From Butyrivibrio sp. M55 (GTDB lineage Bacteria > Bacillota > Clostridia > Lachnospirales > Lachnospiraceae): a stretch of 64,000 nucleotides of DNA. The stretch spans positions 1 through 64,000 of the forward strand of contig NZ_FPCD01000012.1 in assembly GCF_900116865.1 (NCBI RefSeq). The letters are read 5' to 3'. The translations under genes were made by a program, and so were the position numbers. Shown here piece by piece: positions 42,895-51,872 of this stretch. How positions within the stretch are numbered: position 1 is the stretch's first letter; each line of letters opens with the position of its first letter. The notes below the pieces were generated by a model. That model saw only the letters and a program-made list of their open reading frames with translations, did no database searches and was not told the DNA's origin.

Positions 42895-45066
42895 TTATAC
42901 TGCTGTAATTTTAATGAATTGTGCTTCAAAGTCCTTGCTTCCGGGAATCAAAAGTCCCGCATTCATCAGCACATCTCCGTCATAAACTTTTCCGTTTACA
43001 TCATATTTCATATCAGAGTCAAGTCCTTCAAGTCTAAGCAATCTGCTTCTTGAAAATGCCTTTGACAATACCTGCATATATATCATAAAAGCTTCCTTTT
43101 TGTCTTCGGAAACTATCATATATGCATCATATTCTTTATTTTCCCTGCATGACGCTATCCTGTAATACTCTCCGTCAAGGACCAGTCTTCTTATGCTTTT
43201 GTATCTGGCAATCTGCTTTGGAATCTGCTTTAGTTCATCTTCTGAAAGTTTGGTTACATCAAGCTCGTATCCGAAAGTTCCAAACATAGCCGCCACAGCT
43301 CTCGACTCAAAAGAAACTTCTCTTCCCGAAATATCATTGGGGCTTTTTGCAACATGAGATCCTATCGCTGATATCGGATAAAGCATTGCAGTTCCTTCCT
43401 GAATCGAAAGACGCTCAACAGGATCCATATCATCCGAGCACCATATCTGAGGACTGTAATACAGCATTCCCGCATCAAACCTGGCTCCACCCGAAGAACA
43501 GTTCTCGATCAGAACATATGGAAATTCCTTGGTTATCTTTTCCTGAATCTCATATACTCCAAGGACGTGTCTGTGCCAAATCTCCCCCTGCCTGTCTGAA
43601 GGAAGATACTCAGAACCGACATCGGAAAGAGACCTGTTCATATCCCACTTAATATATACAACAGGAACTTCACGCAGTATTTTGGCCATACTTTCATAGA
43701 TATAGTTTCTCACTTCAGGATTGGAATAATCCAAAACCCACTGATCACGCGCTCGCGCAGGTATTCTTCCCACTTGATGTAATATCCAGCCCGGATGTTT
43801 TTTATAAAGGTCCGTATCTTCACAGACCATTTCAGGCTCGAACCAAAGTCCGAACTTCATATCTATCTTTTTTAGCTCATCGGTCAGCCCCTTTAGGCCG
43901 CCTTCCAGCTTATCTTCATTGACATACCAGTCTCCGAGCCCTCCACTTGGCTGATTTCTGTTATATCCAAACCAGCCGTCGTCAAGAACCTGAAGTTCTA
44001 TTCCGCACTGCCTTGCCGTCTTTGCAATATCAAGAAGCTTGTCCTTATCAAAATCAAAATATGTTGCTTCCCAGTTATTGATAAGTATAGGTCTTTCCTT
44101 GCTCACCCAGTCTTGCCTTATCAGATGTTTCCTAAAAAGCTTATGATAATCTCTTGTCATCTCTCCAAGACCACAGGATGAATAAACGAGAGCCGCCTCA
44201 GGCGTTTGAAAAGAGTCTCCCGGTTCAAGCTTCCATGAGAATGTCTCTGGATTTATTCCAATGACCATCCTTATCTGGTCGTGAGCATTTTTCTTTACCT
44301 TTGCCATAAAATTGCCGGAGTAAATGAGCTGAGAAGCGTAGACTTCACCGCTTTTCCGGTCGGTATTTTGGGAAACGACAGCCATAAAAGGCATGGAATC
44401 ATGGCCTTCTTCGCCTCTTGTCGACTCCGCTATTACAGCCGCATGATTAAGAACCGTCCTTTCAATTATGTGCTCTCTCGCCCATGCGCCGCACTGCGTT
44501 ATAACTTCGCAGTCCCTCATCTCAAAGTCAAGGCAGGAAGACATAGCTCTTTCTATACATAATATTTTCGAGCCCCTATTCTCGATAATTGCAGAACGTA
44601 TTACGGCATCACAATCATCAAATACGGTAAAAGACAAAGATACAACCAAACCGTAAATCTCATCCTCAAGCCTTATCACAAGCGTATCTGCATTGTCTCC
44701 AAAGCATGTAGGAAGTCCCGCAATCTTTGCTTTCCCTTTTACAATCTCATACCCCTTGTATGACAGGTCACATCCTATCTGTCCCGCATCGCTCTTTACA
44801 GAAATGCAGCACTCCCTGAAATCACCAATCCCGCCGCAAGGATACTCAAGCTGTATCGCATCCATGAAGCCAAGCTGCTCCGCAGGCCTGATTGACGGAG
44901 GAACAATCTCATCAGGTCTTAGCAGATACGAAAGCTCGCTGCTTCTTATCTTTTTGCCGTAATAGATATGTGAAAGATACTTCCCATCCACTACTCCAAG
45001 AACATATGATGTATTTTCCGTATCAAGTTTCCATATTTGTTCTCTGTCGTTATATACTATCGCCAT
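42895..45066 (-). CDS. GH36 alpha-galactosidase
   Basis: Removes alpha-1,6-galactose side chains from galactomannan oligosaccharides. The 723-residue protein has an N-terminal beta-sandwich, then the barrel with NNWEATYFDFDKDKLLD, LDDGWFGYN, WFEPEMVCEDTDLYKKHPGW, nucleophile Asp in YIKWDMNRSLSD, and ENCSSGGARFDAGMLYYSPQ followed by WCSDDMDP with the acid/base Asp. Length matches bacterial GH36. There is no signal peptide, so it works inside the cell on imported oligomers. It is followed only 59 bases later by the LacI pair. Confidence 0.94.
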   Translation of the reverse strand: MAIVYNDREQIWKLDTENTSYVLGVVDGKYLSHIYYGKKIRSSELSYLLRPDEIVPPSIRPAEQLGFMDAIQLEYPCGGIGDFRECCISVKSDAGQIGCDLSYKGYEIVKGKAKIAGLPTCFGDNADTLVIRLEDEIYGLVVSLSFTVFDDCDAVIRSAIIENRGSKILCIERAMSSCLDFEMRDCEVITQCGAWAREHIIERTVLNHAAVIAESTRGEEGHDSMPFMAVVSQNTDRKSGEVYASQLIYSGNFMAKVKKNAHDQIRMVIGINPETFSWKLEPGDSFQTPEAALVYSSCGLGEMTRDYHKLFRKHLIRQDWVSKERPILINNWEATYFDFDKDKLLDIAKTARQCGIELQVLDDGWFGYNRNQPSGGLGDWYVNEDKLEGGLKGLTDELKKIDMKFGLWFEPEMVCEDTDLYKKHPGWILHQVGRIPARARDQWVLDYSNPEVRNYIYESMAKILREVPVVYIKWDMNRSLSDVGSEYLPSDRQGEIWHRHVLGVYEIQEKITKEFPYVLIENCSSGGARFDAGMLYYSPQIWCSDDMDPVERLSIQEGTAMLYPISAIGSHVAKSPNDISGREVSFESRAVAAMFGTFGYELDVTKLSEDELKQIPKQIARYKSIRRLVLDGEYYRIASCRENKEYDAYMIVSEDKKEAFMIYMQVLSKAFSRSRLLRLEGLDSDMKYDVNGKVYDGDVLMNAGLLIPGSKDFEAQFIKITAV

Positions 45067-45109
45067 CTTTCCTCCAATCTCCTTACCCCGCTGTTGCTCA
45101 CGCTTTGCT

Positions 45110-46192
45110 TTAAGATACTATTAATGATAACAGATAAAAGCTGTTTTTATCTGCTTCCGAGGCACTTACTATTTCTATATCCAATATGTGATCTTTTCTT
45201 TCGTTTTCGCTCAGCACAGGTTGCAAATAAAGACAATCGCCCCAGTCTTCATCAAAATTCGAATCAAGTACAACAGCTTTTTCCCTGCATCCGTCCAAAA
45301 CCGCCAGCGCAACGGGAGCAGGTCTGTTTATTGTCTTTCTGTACTGAATGGCAATCGTCCTTGCGCCGCTAAGTTCAAAGTGAATTGAATCACCTTCTTT
45401 TGTAGCTATCCAGCCATTTTTAAAGAAGTCAAGATGTCCTTCTTTTTCTCTCGCATCGGCTCTAAAGCCCAATAATATCGGACTGCTGTTTTCGATGGTA
45501 TATCTTATAGAATCTTCAAAGCGATTTGCTGTTACAGGTTCTTTTCCCTGATCTCTTTCACCCGCAGGTACATCCATACCGCATATTTCACTGATCTTAT
45601 CCGTTATCTCTTTTGCCAGAAGTTCGTGCCCCAGATCATTTGGATGCAATCCGTCAGGTGTAATATCATTTCTATTATATCTTCCTTCAAGCATTCTCTT
45701 ATATATCGTATCTTTGATGCTCACGTTGGGAATTCCGTAGTGCTTTCCGACTTCTAAATGTATATCCTCTGCTGTTCTGCCATCGTCATAGTACACATTG
45801 TTAAGAAGCAGCATTGCAGGCTCTGTATCTGAGTACCATATTCGTCTTATCAGTCCCTCATATGTTTCTTTAAAAAGCTCTGCCTCTTCATCGTTTACGG
45901 AAAAATCCACGATTACAAAGTCAGGTCTGTACATAAGCAGATCCTTATAAACTCTGGACACTCCAAAATATGAGGAGGTTCCGCCTATTCCGGCATTCAC
46001 ATAATGAAACTTTGCATTCGGAAACTCTTTTTTAAACCAATCAAAAACTCTGTGTGCATAGCACAGTTCTGGCTTGGATGACAAAGATCCTTGAGTTATC
46101 GAACCTCCAAAGAAGCCAAGTACAAGTTCTTCACCCGCTTTGGCCTTATCAATCAGTTTTTTTATCCGCTTTATTCCTTCTACTTCATTCAT
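45110..46192 (-). CDS. SGNH acetylesterase with C-terminal beta domain (CE17-like)
   Basis: Likely acetyl-mannan esterase of 360 residues. The SGNH domain (about 1-215) has block I GFFGGSITQGS, where GGSIT replaces the usual GDSL, YVNAGIGGTSSYFG, FVIVDFSVND and GLHPNDLGH with the catalytic His. The C-terminal part (about 225-360) is a beta-rich domain like the CBM35 of CE17 enzymes. No signal peptide. The gene overlaps the GH26 stop by four bases (ATGA). A CE17 with a CE2-type partner is known from the Roseburia mannan locus and splits the work between acetyl positions. Confidence 0.82.
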   Translation of the reverse strand: MNEVEGIKRIKKLIDKAKAGEELVLGFFGGSITQGSLSSKPELCYAHRVFDWFKKEFPNAKFHYVNAGIGGTSSYFGVSRVYKDLLMYRPDFVIVDFSVNDEEAELFKETYEGLIRRIWYSDTEPAMLLLNNVYYDDGRTAEDIHLEVGKHYGIPNVSIKDTIYKRMLEGRYNRNDITPDGLHPNDLGHELLAKEITDKISEICGMDVPAGERDQGKEPVTANRFEDSIRYTIENSSPILLGFRADAREKEGHLDFFKNGWIATKEGDSIHFELSGARTIAIQYRKTINRPAPVALAVLDGCREKAVVLDSNFDEDWGDCLYLQPVLSENERKDHILDIEIVSASEADKNSFYLLSLIVS

Positions 46193-47172
46193 ATCTTTTT
46201 AACCTCATATAGTTTGGGGAGATTATCTTTTGTTACAACATTCGGGCTGTTATATACATCTTTCAAAAATTCAAATGTGTTATATTCTTCTGTTCTGCAA
46301 AAATCCAGAGACCATGTCATAAAGCTCGCCCATCCTATATGCTCGCTGTGGACCGCCTCGGGATCCGGAAGAACACCGACTTCCGCTAGAATCATAGGCT
46401 TTTTCATCTCGGTTATTTCTTTAAGCGCATTATACTGCTCGGAATATGCCGTATGAACATGTTTATCGGTATAAAGGTCGACCGATATCACATCTACAAC
46501 GTCGTCTCCCGGATAGAACTCCTTAATATGCGAATTCCACACCCAGATAAGATTGTTAAGATGATGCACGCCCACAAAGCGCTCATACATTATTCTGTAC
46601 AACTTTTTGACAGGCTCTGATCCTTTCGCGCCCCACCAGAACCATGTTCCGTCACTTTCATGGAACGGTCTCCACAAAATAGGGATCTCTTTTTCGCAAA
46701 AAGGCCTCAGTATCCCGGCCATTACGTCAAGATCCGAGATCAATGCATTATATTCAGCAGTGCCCTCGGTTGCAGCTTTTTCAGGGTCAAAAGAAGTATT
46801 CTCCGTATAAAAAGCCTTTGACCTGCCGTAAAGAGGTGAGAACCAGTGCCATGTGAATGTGATAAGCCCTTGTTCCTCAGCCCATTCCCAGGCTTTTTTA
46901 AGCGTTCCGTTGTTATGAACGATCTCATCCATACATTCATCATCTGAGTCGAGATAGTTTATATTCGGTGAATAAGACAAAAGTTCAAAGCCCAAAAGCG
47001 CCGGTCTCTTTCCTGTCTTTTCCTCTATCAGCTTAAGCTCTTCCTGCTCCATCGTCTGCGTATGCTGTCCTGTGATCATCTTTTCATATGTGATCTCGGC
47101 CAGATATTTAAGCACATTTCTTGCTCCCTGCTGCATATTCGCGTTACTCGGTTCATAAATCTTGTCACTCAT
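46189..47172 (-). CDS. GH26 endo-beta-1,4-mannanase, cytoplasmic
   Basis: About 327 residues. A GH26 barrel with ITGQHTQTM near the start, TWHWFSPLYG, acid/base Glu in ILWRPFHESDGTWFWWG, and nucleophile Glu in MILAEVGVLPDP. I placed the start at ATG 47172, five bases after GGAGGAA; it gives MSDKIYE, with no signal peptide. A cytoplasmic GH26 would shorten imported oligosaccharides rather than attack polymer. It is coupled to the esterase gene through an ATGA overlap. Confidence 0.9.
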   Translation of the reverse strand: MSDKIYEPSNANMQQGARNVLKYLAEITYEKMITGQHTQTMEQEELKLIEEKTGKRPALLGFELLSYSPNINYLDSDDECMDEIVHNNGTLKKAWEWAEEQGLITFTWHWFSPLYGRSKAFYTENTSFDPEKAATEGTAEYNALISDLDVMAGILRPFCEKEIPILWRPFHESDGTWFWWGAKGSEPVKKLYRIMYERFVGVHHLNNLIWVWNSHIKEFYPGDDVVDVISVDLYTDKHVHTAYSEQYNALKEITEMKKPMILAEVGVLPDPEAVHSEHIGWASFMTWSLDFCRTEEYNTFEFLKDVYNSPNVVTKDNLPKLYEVKKI

Positions 47173-47228
47173 ACAATTCCTCCGGTAAAAATTCATTTAA
47201 GGTCATTTCGTGGTAAGTCTTTTTTCAC

Positions 47229-49694
47229 TCAGTGAATATCAGCAACACTTCTGACCGTAAGATTATTGGCATCTCCCCTTATGATCCTGACAATCTTTAC
47301 TCCGGGATTCATGTCAAAAAAGTTGTCTGAGAGTACCAGATTGTCATTCTCATTTCTAATTTCTATATTTTTGGCAAAAGCCTTTGCGCTTATTTCTATC
47401 TCATTTTCCGAGAGCATTCTTACTGCGAGCCCCGGATCTTCAAAGCGGAAATATTTCGCCGGCACAAAAAGAGCCGTTCCTTCCGATACCACCTCGCCCT
47501 CTTCTATGGCCTTAAAGGACACGTAACAGGAATATATGTCGATTTCGGGGAAGCTTTGCTCAGTCACCCACTTTGAAGAAAGCGGAGAAACAGTTACATC
47601 GACAGTACCCGAAGTTTCGATTTCAAGTCCTTTTCCATCAATCTCTTTTCCAAAAGCATCTCTGAGTTTCCACTCTGCCGTAAGCTTTCTCTCCGTCATG
47701 GTCTCATTGGAGATATTAAGCTTTATAGCAGGTACGAACAGACTCTTCTCGGAATTGATCTCAATCCCTTCAGATACAGTGCTCGTCTCCTCACAGCTAA
47801 TAAGCACGGGAGCAAAAAATCTCCTGGCATAATAGTGCAGCGCCTTCCATCTTCCGTAATAGTCAACAGAAGCCCAGCTTATAACAGGCCAGCAGTCATT
47901 TAGCTGCCAATACAGAGTTCCCATGCACCTCCCCCTGTTTCTCCTAAAGTGCTCAACACCGTATCTTATCGCTTCTCCCGACAGAAGCTGAGATGCATAT
48001 ATTAAAATATCAAAATCCGTAGGATACTTGAAAGTTGCCTGCATGTACTGCATTATCTTGGAATTGGCAGATTTGTTTCTCTGGTGCTTTTCCATGTTAT
48101 AGGAAAAAAGGTTGAAGTCTTCCTCGCTTATCATTACCGTTTCCAAGGTCTTCTTTGACGGAAGAGCCTGGAAACCAAACTCCGACAGATATCTGAAGAA
48201 GTACTTTCTGTACTCGGTAAAAGGTTTTCCGTCATGCCATACCTGCCAGAAGTGAACATCTCCGCGGTCAAAGTCGTTGGGATCGTCAAAAGATCCTCCC
48301 GATGACGGACTGGATGGCCAGTATGCCGCATCAGGTGCATATTCTTTTACCCACTTAGGAAAAAGATATTCATACATCTTGATATAATCAGCCTTTTGCT
48401 TATGAGTCTTAACCCACACTCCGTTTTTTACAAACATCTCCATCTCATTATTGCCGCAAATGAGAGCAAGACAGGCATGATCCGCTATTCGTCTTAAATT
48501 GTCTTTTATTTCAAGCCTGATATTCTCTTCAAATTCCTCGGTAAGGTCATAGACACCGCAGGCAAACATCATATCCTGCCATACCATAATTCCAAGCTCA
48601 TCGCAGATATCATAGAAAGCATCATCCGGAAAAAAGCCGCCGCCCCAAACCCTGATGGAATTGAAGTTGGCCAATTTACAATCTTCAAGAAGTTTCCTTG
48701 TCCTTTCGGGCGTCATTCTTGTCAGATAGTTATCTTCCGGTATATAGTCCGCGCCAAAAGCAAATACATCAAAGCCGTTTATGCAATGTGCGAAACTCTC
48801 TCCCCACTCATCTTTCTTTCCGGTTATGGTAAGGGTTCTCAGGCCGATTCTTTTTGTCAGAGAATCAAGCTCCGTATTTCCAAGTTTTAATTTTATATCC
48901 AGGTTATAAAGATTTTGTTCTCCGAATCCGGACGGCCACCAGAGCAAAGGATCTTCGACCACGATTTCATCGCCTGATCTGTAATCTTCATACTTAAGCT
49001 CTTTTCCCTGCGGATCTGTAAGAATCACATCACAGGAAATGCCTTTATCATCACCGTAAACTTCTCTGTCAATAAAAATACGTAGCCCAGCTTTACCGCC
49101 CGAGTGTCTCTGATGAACCCTGACATTCTCTATACGTGCAGTATTTATTCCAAGAATATATACAGGTCTGAAAAGTCCCGCATCAGGGATTCTCGGGCCC
49201 CAGTCCCAGCCAAACATGTAATGAGCTTTTCTTATGTGAACAAAGCCTTCCATGGCATCTTCTGTTCCGTCGCACTCACTTTTTTCATAAGCATCCTTTA
49301 TATATTTAAGCGGTGACCTGATGCAGACCTTTAATTCATTGTCTTTTTCCTTTAAAAAATCTGTGATATCAATTCTGTAAGTCCTGTGCATGTTGCAGGC
49401 ACATAGAATCCTTCTTCCGTTTAGATACACCTCGCCTATGGTATCAATGCCTTCAAATACAAGCTCTTTTTTCAAATATGTCATCAGTGCATGATCAACA
49501 TCGAACTTAGCCTCATATTCAAAATCCTCTTCCATCATTTTCAGAGCAAATTTCTCATTGTCTGCCACAAACGGATCCGGGATCACTCCGTCATCCTGCA
49601 ATGTATAGAGAACGCTACCCGGAACCTCTGTCCTGTAGCTGCTGCCATCGGATACTCTTTTCAGTATCCAGTTATTTATTGCAAATTTTTCCAT
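47229..49694 (-). CDS. GH2 beta-mannosidase
   Basis: Releases mannose from the non-reducing end of mannooligosaccharides. The 821-residue protein has the GH2 sugar-binding domain (VPGSVLYTLQDDGVIPDPF, about 20-40), an immunoglobulin-like domain, then the barrel with VRIWGGGFFPDDAFYD, IMVWQDMMFACGVY, acid/base Glu in LICGNNEMEMF and nucleophile Glu in RYLSEFGFQALPS. The WGGG and FACGVY segments are typical of beta-mannosidases rather than galactosidases. Cytoplasmic, second gene of its operon. Confidence 0.93.
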   Translation of the reverse strand: MEKFAINNWILKRVSDGSSYRTEVPGSVLYTLQDDGVIPDPFVADNEKFALKMMEEDFEYEAKFDVDHALMTYLKKELVFEGIDTIGEVYLNGRRILCACNMHRTYRIDITDFLKEKDNELKVCIRSPLKYIKDAYEKSECDGTEDAMEGFVHIRKAHYMFGWDWGPRIPDAGLFRPVYILGINTARIENVRVHQRHSGGKAGLRIFIDREVYGDDKGISCDVILTDPQGKELKYEDYRSGDEIVVEDPLLWWPSGFGEQNLYNLDIKLKLGNTELDSLTKRIGLRTLTITGKKDEWGESFAHCINGFDVFAFGADYIPEDNYLTRMTPERTRKLLEDCKLANFNSIRVWGGGFFPDDAFYDICDELGIMVWQDMMFACGVYDLTEEFEENIRLEIKDNLRRIADHACLALICGNNEMEMFVKNGVWVKTHKQKADYIKMYEYLFPKWVKEYAPDAAYWPSSPSSGGSFDDPNDFDRGDVHFWQVWHDGKPFTEYRKYFFRYLSEFGFQALPSKKTLETVMISEEDFNLFSYNMEKHQRNKSANSKIMQYMQATFKYPTDFDILIYASQLLSGEAIRYGVEHFRRNRGRCMGTLYWQLNDCWPVISWASVDYYGRWKALHYYARRFFAPVLISCEETSTVSEGIEINSEKSLFVPAIKLNISNETMTERKLTAEWKLRDAFGKEIDGKGLEIETSGTVDVTVSPLSSKWVTEQSFPEIDIYSCYVSFKAIEEGEVVSEGTALFVPAKYFRFEDPGLAVRMLSENEIEISAKAFAKNIEIRNENDNLVLSDNFFDMNPGVKIVRIIRGDANNLTVRSVADIH

Positions 49695-49755
49695 CTATTG
49701 TCTCCGTATTTACTGCCTAGTGTTCTGTCTCAGCACCGTTACAGCATCCCTTGTC

Positions 49756-50613
49756 TTACTTAAGTGATGCCAAGAACAATGCGCCTTTTATTCCCTGCTG
49801 CCCCATAAGTCCCGCAGGTGTTATATAACTTTCAATATCCTGCATCTCTTTTGTATCAACATATCCGTTCATATAGGAAAGTGTTTTCTCGCGGATCATG
49901 GGAAAGAGCTTTTCTATATGCATAACACCGCCGCCGAGAATGATCCTCTCAGGGCAATAGCAACATATATATTGCATCAATGCCTTTCCGATGTAGTCTG
50001 CTTCCTGCTCCCAAACGCTCATATCATCGAGCAAAAGCTGCGGCTTCTTGCCATAGTGAGCCTCTATTGCAGGTCCCGATGCCAGTCCTTCAAAACAGTT
50101 CTTATGATACGGACAGATTCCTTCAAAACCGTCTCTGCCGCTCACAGGCAAAAGAATATGTCCCGCCTCAGGATGAAGCGCTCCATGGAGGAGATTGCCT
50201 TCAGCATAAACTCCAACTCCGATCCCGGTGCCTATTGTTATGTAGATTACGTTATTCAGCCCTTTTCCATTCCCATATTTGACTTCTCCCAAACATGCCG
50301 CGTTGACATCGGTATCTATTGTCACAGGGTAATCTGCCTTGCAAAAAGCTTCCATCCAGGAAAAGCCAACCCATTCCAGCTTCGGGCTTTTTCCTATCTT
50401 TCCGTAACTTTCCGAGTTCCTATCAAGGCACACAGGGCCGAACGCGCCTATTCCCATGCCTTCAATGTCATACTTTCCAAAAAAATCCATAATCTCAGGG
50501 ATTGTTTCCCTCGGACTTCTCGTTTTTATCTCTGTGGTCTCTACTATATTTGACTTGTCGTCCCCAACAGCCAATACCATCTTTGTCCCACCTGCTTCTA
50601 TCGCGCCATACAT
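49756..50613 (-). CDS. ROK-family sugar kinase (fructo-/mannokinase type)
   Basis: ATP-dependent hexose kinase of 285 residues. N-terminal ATP loop AIEAGGTKMVLAVG, catalytic Asp in TIDTDVNAACLGE, GTGIGVGV, and the ROK zinc site GHILLPVSGRD...CPYHKNCFEGLASGPA. It resembles the fructokinase/GmuE branch that belongs to glucomannan loci. Here it most likely phosphorylates mannose (feeding ManA), and may also take fructose from the neighbouring sucrose phosphorylase pathway. First gene of the ROK-GH2-GH26-esterase-GH36 unit. Confidence 0.88.
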   Translation of the reverse strand: MYGAIEAGGTKMVLAVGDDKSNIVETTEIKTRSPRETIPEIMDFFGKYDIEGMGIGAFGPVCLDRNSESYGKIGKSPKLEWVGFSWMEAFCKADYPVTIDTDVNAACLGEVKYGNGKGLNNVIYITIGTGIGVGVYAEGNLLHGALHPEAGHILLPVSGRDGFEGICPYHKNCFEGLASGPAIEAHYGKKPQLLLDDMSVWEQEADYIGKALMQYICCYCPERIILGGGVMHIEKLFPMIREKTLSYMNGYVDTKEMQDIESYITPAGLMGQQGIKGALFLASLK

Positions 50614-50681
50614 CTATATTCCCCTCCGTTATCACTAAAAAGTAAATATGCTACCAAAACTCCAATCCGGAATTTAATTTA

Positions 50682-50697
50682 GTTAAATTAACTTAAC
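50682..50697. promoter_or_regulatory. Operator-like palindrome upstream of the mannan hydrolase operon
   Basis: GTTAAATTAACTTAAC is an imperfect palindrome containing TTAAATTAACTTAA (50683-50696), the same 14-mer as at 40700 and 42863. A weak promoter (TTGAAA 50750-50755 on the minus strand, AATATT -10) lies just upstream, so the site falls in the transcribed leader. Confidence 0.6.
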
Positions 50698-50789
50698 TCA
50701 ATCACAATGCATTTATATTTTACTTAAATATTGCACATATCAATCTATTTTTCAATAGTATTTCCATCTTTTTCTTTATCTTTAAAAAA

Positions 50790-50827
50790 ACCGCTCTAAC
50801 AAGCTGTTAAAGGCCTGTCAGAACGGT
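50790..50827 (-). terminator. Terminator of the sucrose operon
   Basis: ACCGCTCTAACA (50790-50801) pairs with TGTCAGAACGGT (50816-50827) with two mismatches, followed by seven T on the minus strand, past the third LacI gene. Confidence 0.8.
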
Positions 50828-50857
50828 ATCTTTTAAATATTCTATTTTTCAAATCAG

Positions 50858-51838
50858 TCACTTGGTACTCTCCCTCTCTATGTAAGAAACAGGAAGAATT
50901 GTGCGCTTGGGAACAACTTTGCCCTCAGAAGATGAAATGACAAGATTGACTGCCATTTCAGCCATTTCTTTGATGGGCTGGTGTATTGTTGAAATAGGCG
51001 GTGTTGTAAGCTGTGAAAGCAGAACATCGTCAAAGCCTATAAGCTTTATGTCTTCAGGTACTCTTTTGCCCATTTTTCTGCAAACCTGAAGAACCTGTGC
51101 TGCGATCAGATCTGAACTTGCAAAGATTCCGTCTATATCTTTGTCGAGTTTAAGCTCTCCAGTCAAAAGTGAGTGATACTCGAGGTTATTGTACTGATTC
51201 ATACTGGTAGAAACAGCCTTATAAACCACGCCGCGCTCTTCGCAGACTTTGGCAAAACCTTTCAGACGATCATCGGCAGGCATGGCACTCTTAGAAACAC
51301 CACTTATTATAAGTAGATGCTTACAACCGCTTCTTATAAGCTCTTCTGCCGCGAGCATACCACCCTGCTCGTTATCACACTCAACTGCTGCCGTTCCGTT
51401 CTCAACAAAACGCTCAACGGTTATAAGCGGAATATTGCTGTTGGCAAACTCGAGTCCCTTTACCGTATTGGAAAAAACTATGACACCGGCAACGCGATTG
51501 CTCGTACACATATCAAGGTACTCTTTTTCCTTATGATCCGCACCCTTTGAATTGGCAAGTAATATTTTGTAACCCCTCTTACTTGCCGCATTTTCAATAT
51601 TACTTATCATCTCGGAAAAATAGGGATGTCTGATATGAGGCATAATAACGCCTATCGTATTGGTCGACTTCTTGGACAGCGATCTGGCTACTTCATTGGG
51701 CTGATAATTAAGTTCTTCCATAGCAGCATATACCTTGGACCGTGTTTTGTCAGAGATATATCCTCTATTGTTCAAAACCCTTGATACAGTTGTAACTGTC
51801 AGCCCGCAACGAGCTGCAACATCCTTTAATGTAGCCAT
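50858..51838 (-). CDS. LacI-family regulator of the sucrose operon
   Basis: The 326-residue repressor has helix-turn-helix TLKDVAARCGLTVTTVSRVLNNRGYIS and the sugar-sensing domain (NTIGVIMPHIRHPYFSEMISNIE to the end). It is the last gene of the sucrose unit, 34 bases after the phosphorylase gene. The standard LacI helix (TVTTVSRVLN) fits an operator with a central CG, and one overlaps the -35 box of the operon at 56558-56577. The inducer is probably sucrose or a breakdown product. Confidence 0.92.
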   Translation of the reverse strand: MATLKDVAARCGLTVTTVSRVLNNRGYISDKTRSKVYAAMEELNYQPNEVARSLSKKSTNTIGVIMPHIRHPYFSEMISNIENAASKRGYKILLANSKGADHKEKEYLDMCTSNRVAGVIVFSNTVKGLEFANSNIPLITVERFVENGTAAVECDNEQGGMLAAEELIRSGCKHLLIISGVSKSAMPADDRLKGFAKVCEERGVVYKAVSTSMNQYNNLEYHSLLTGELKLDKDIDGIFASSDLIAAQVLQVCRKMGKRVPEDIKLIGFDDVLLSQLTTPPISTIHQPIKEMAEMAVNLVISSSEGKVVPKRTILPVSYIERESTK

Positions 51839-51872
51839 ATTCCCTCCGATGTCATTTCATATCGATCGCCTG

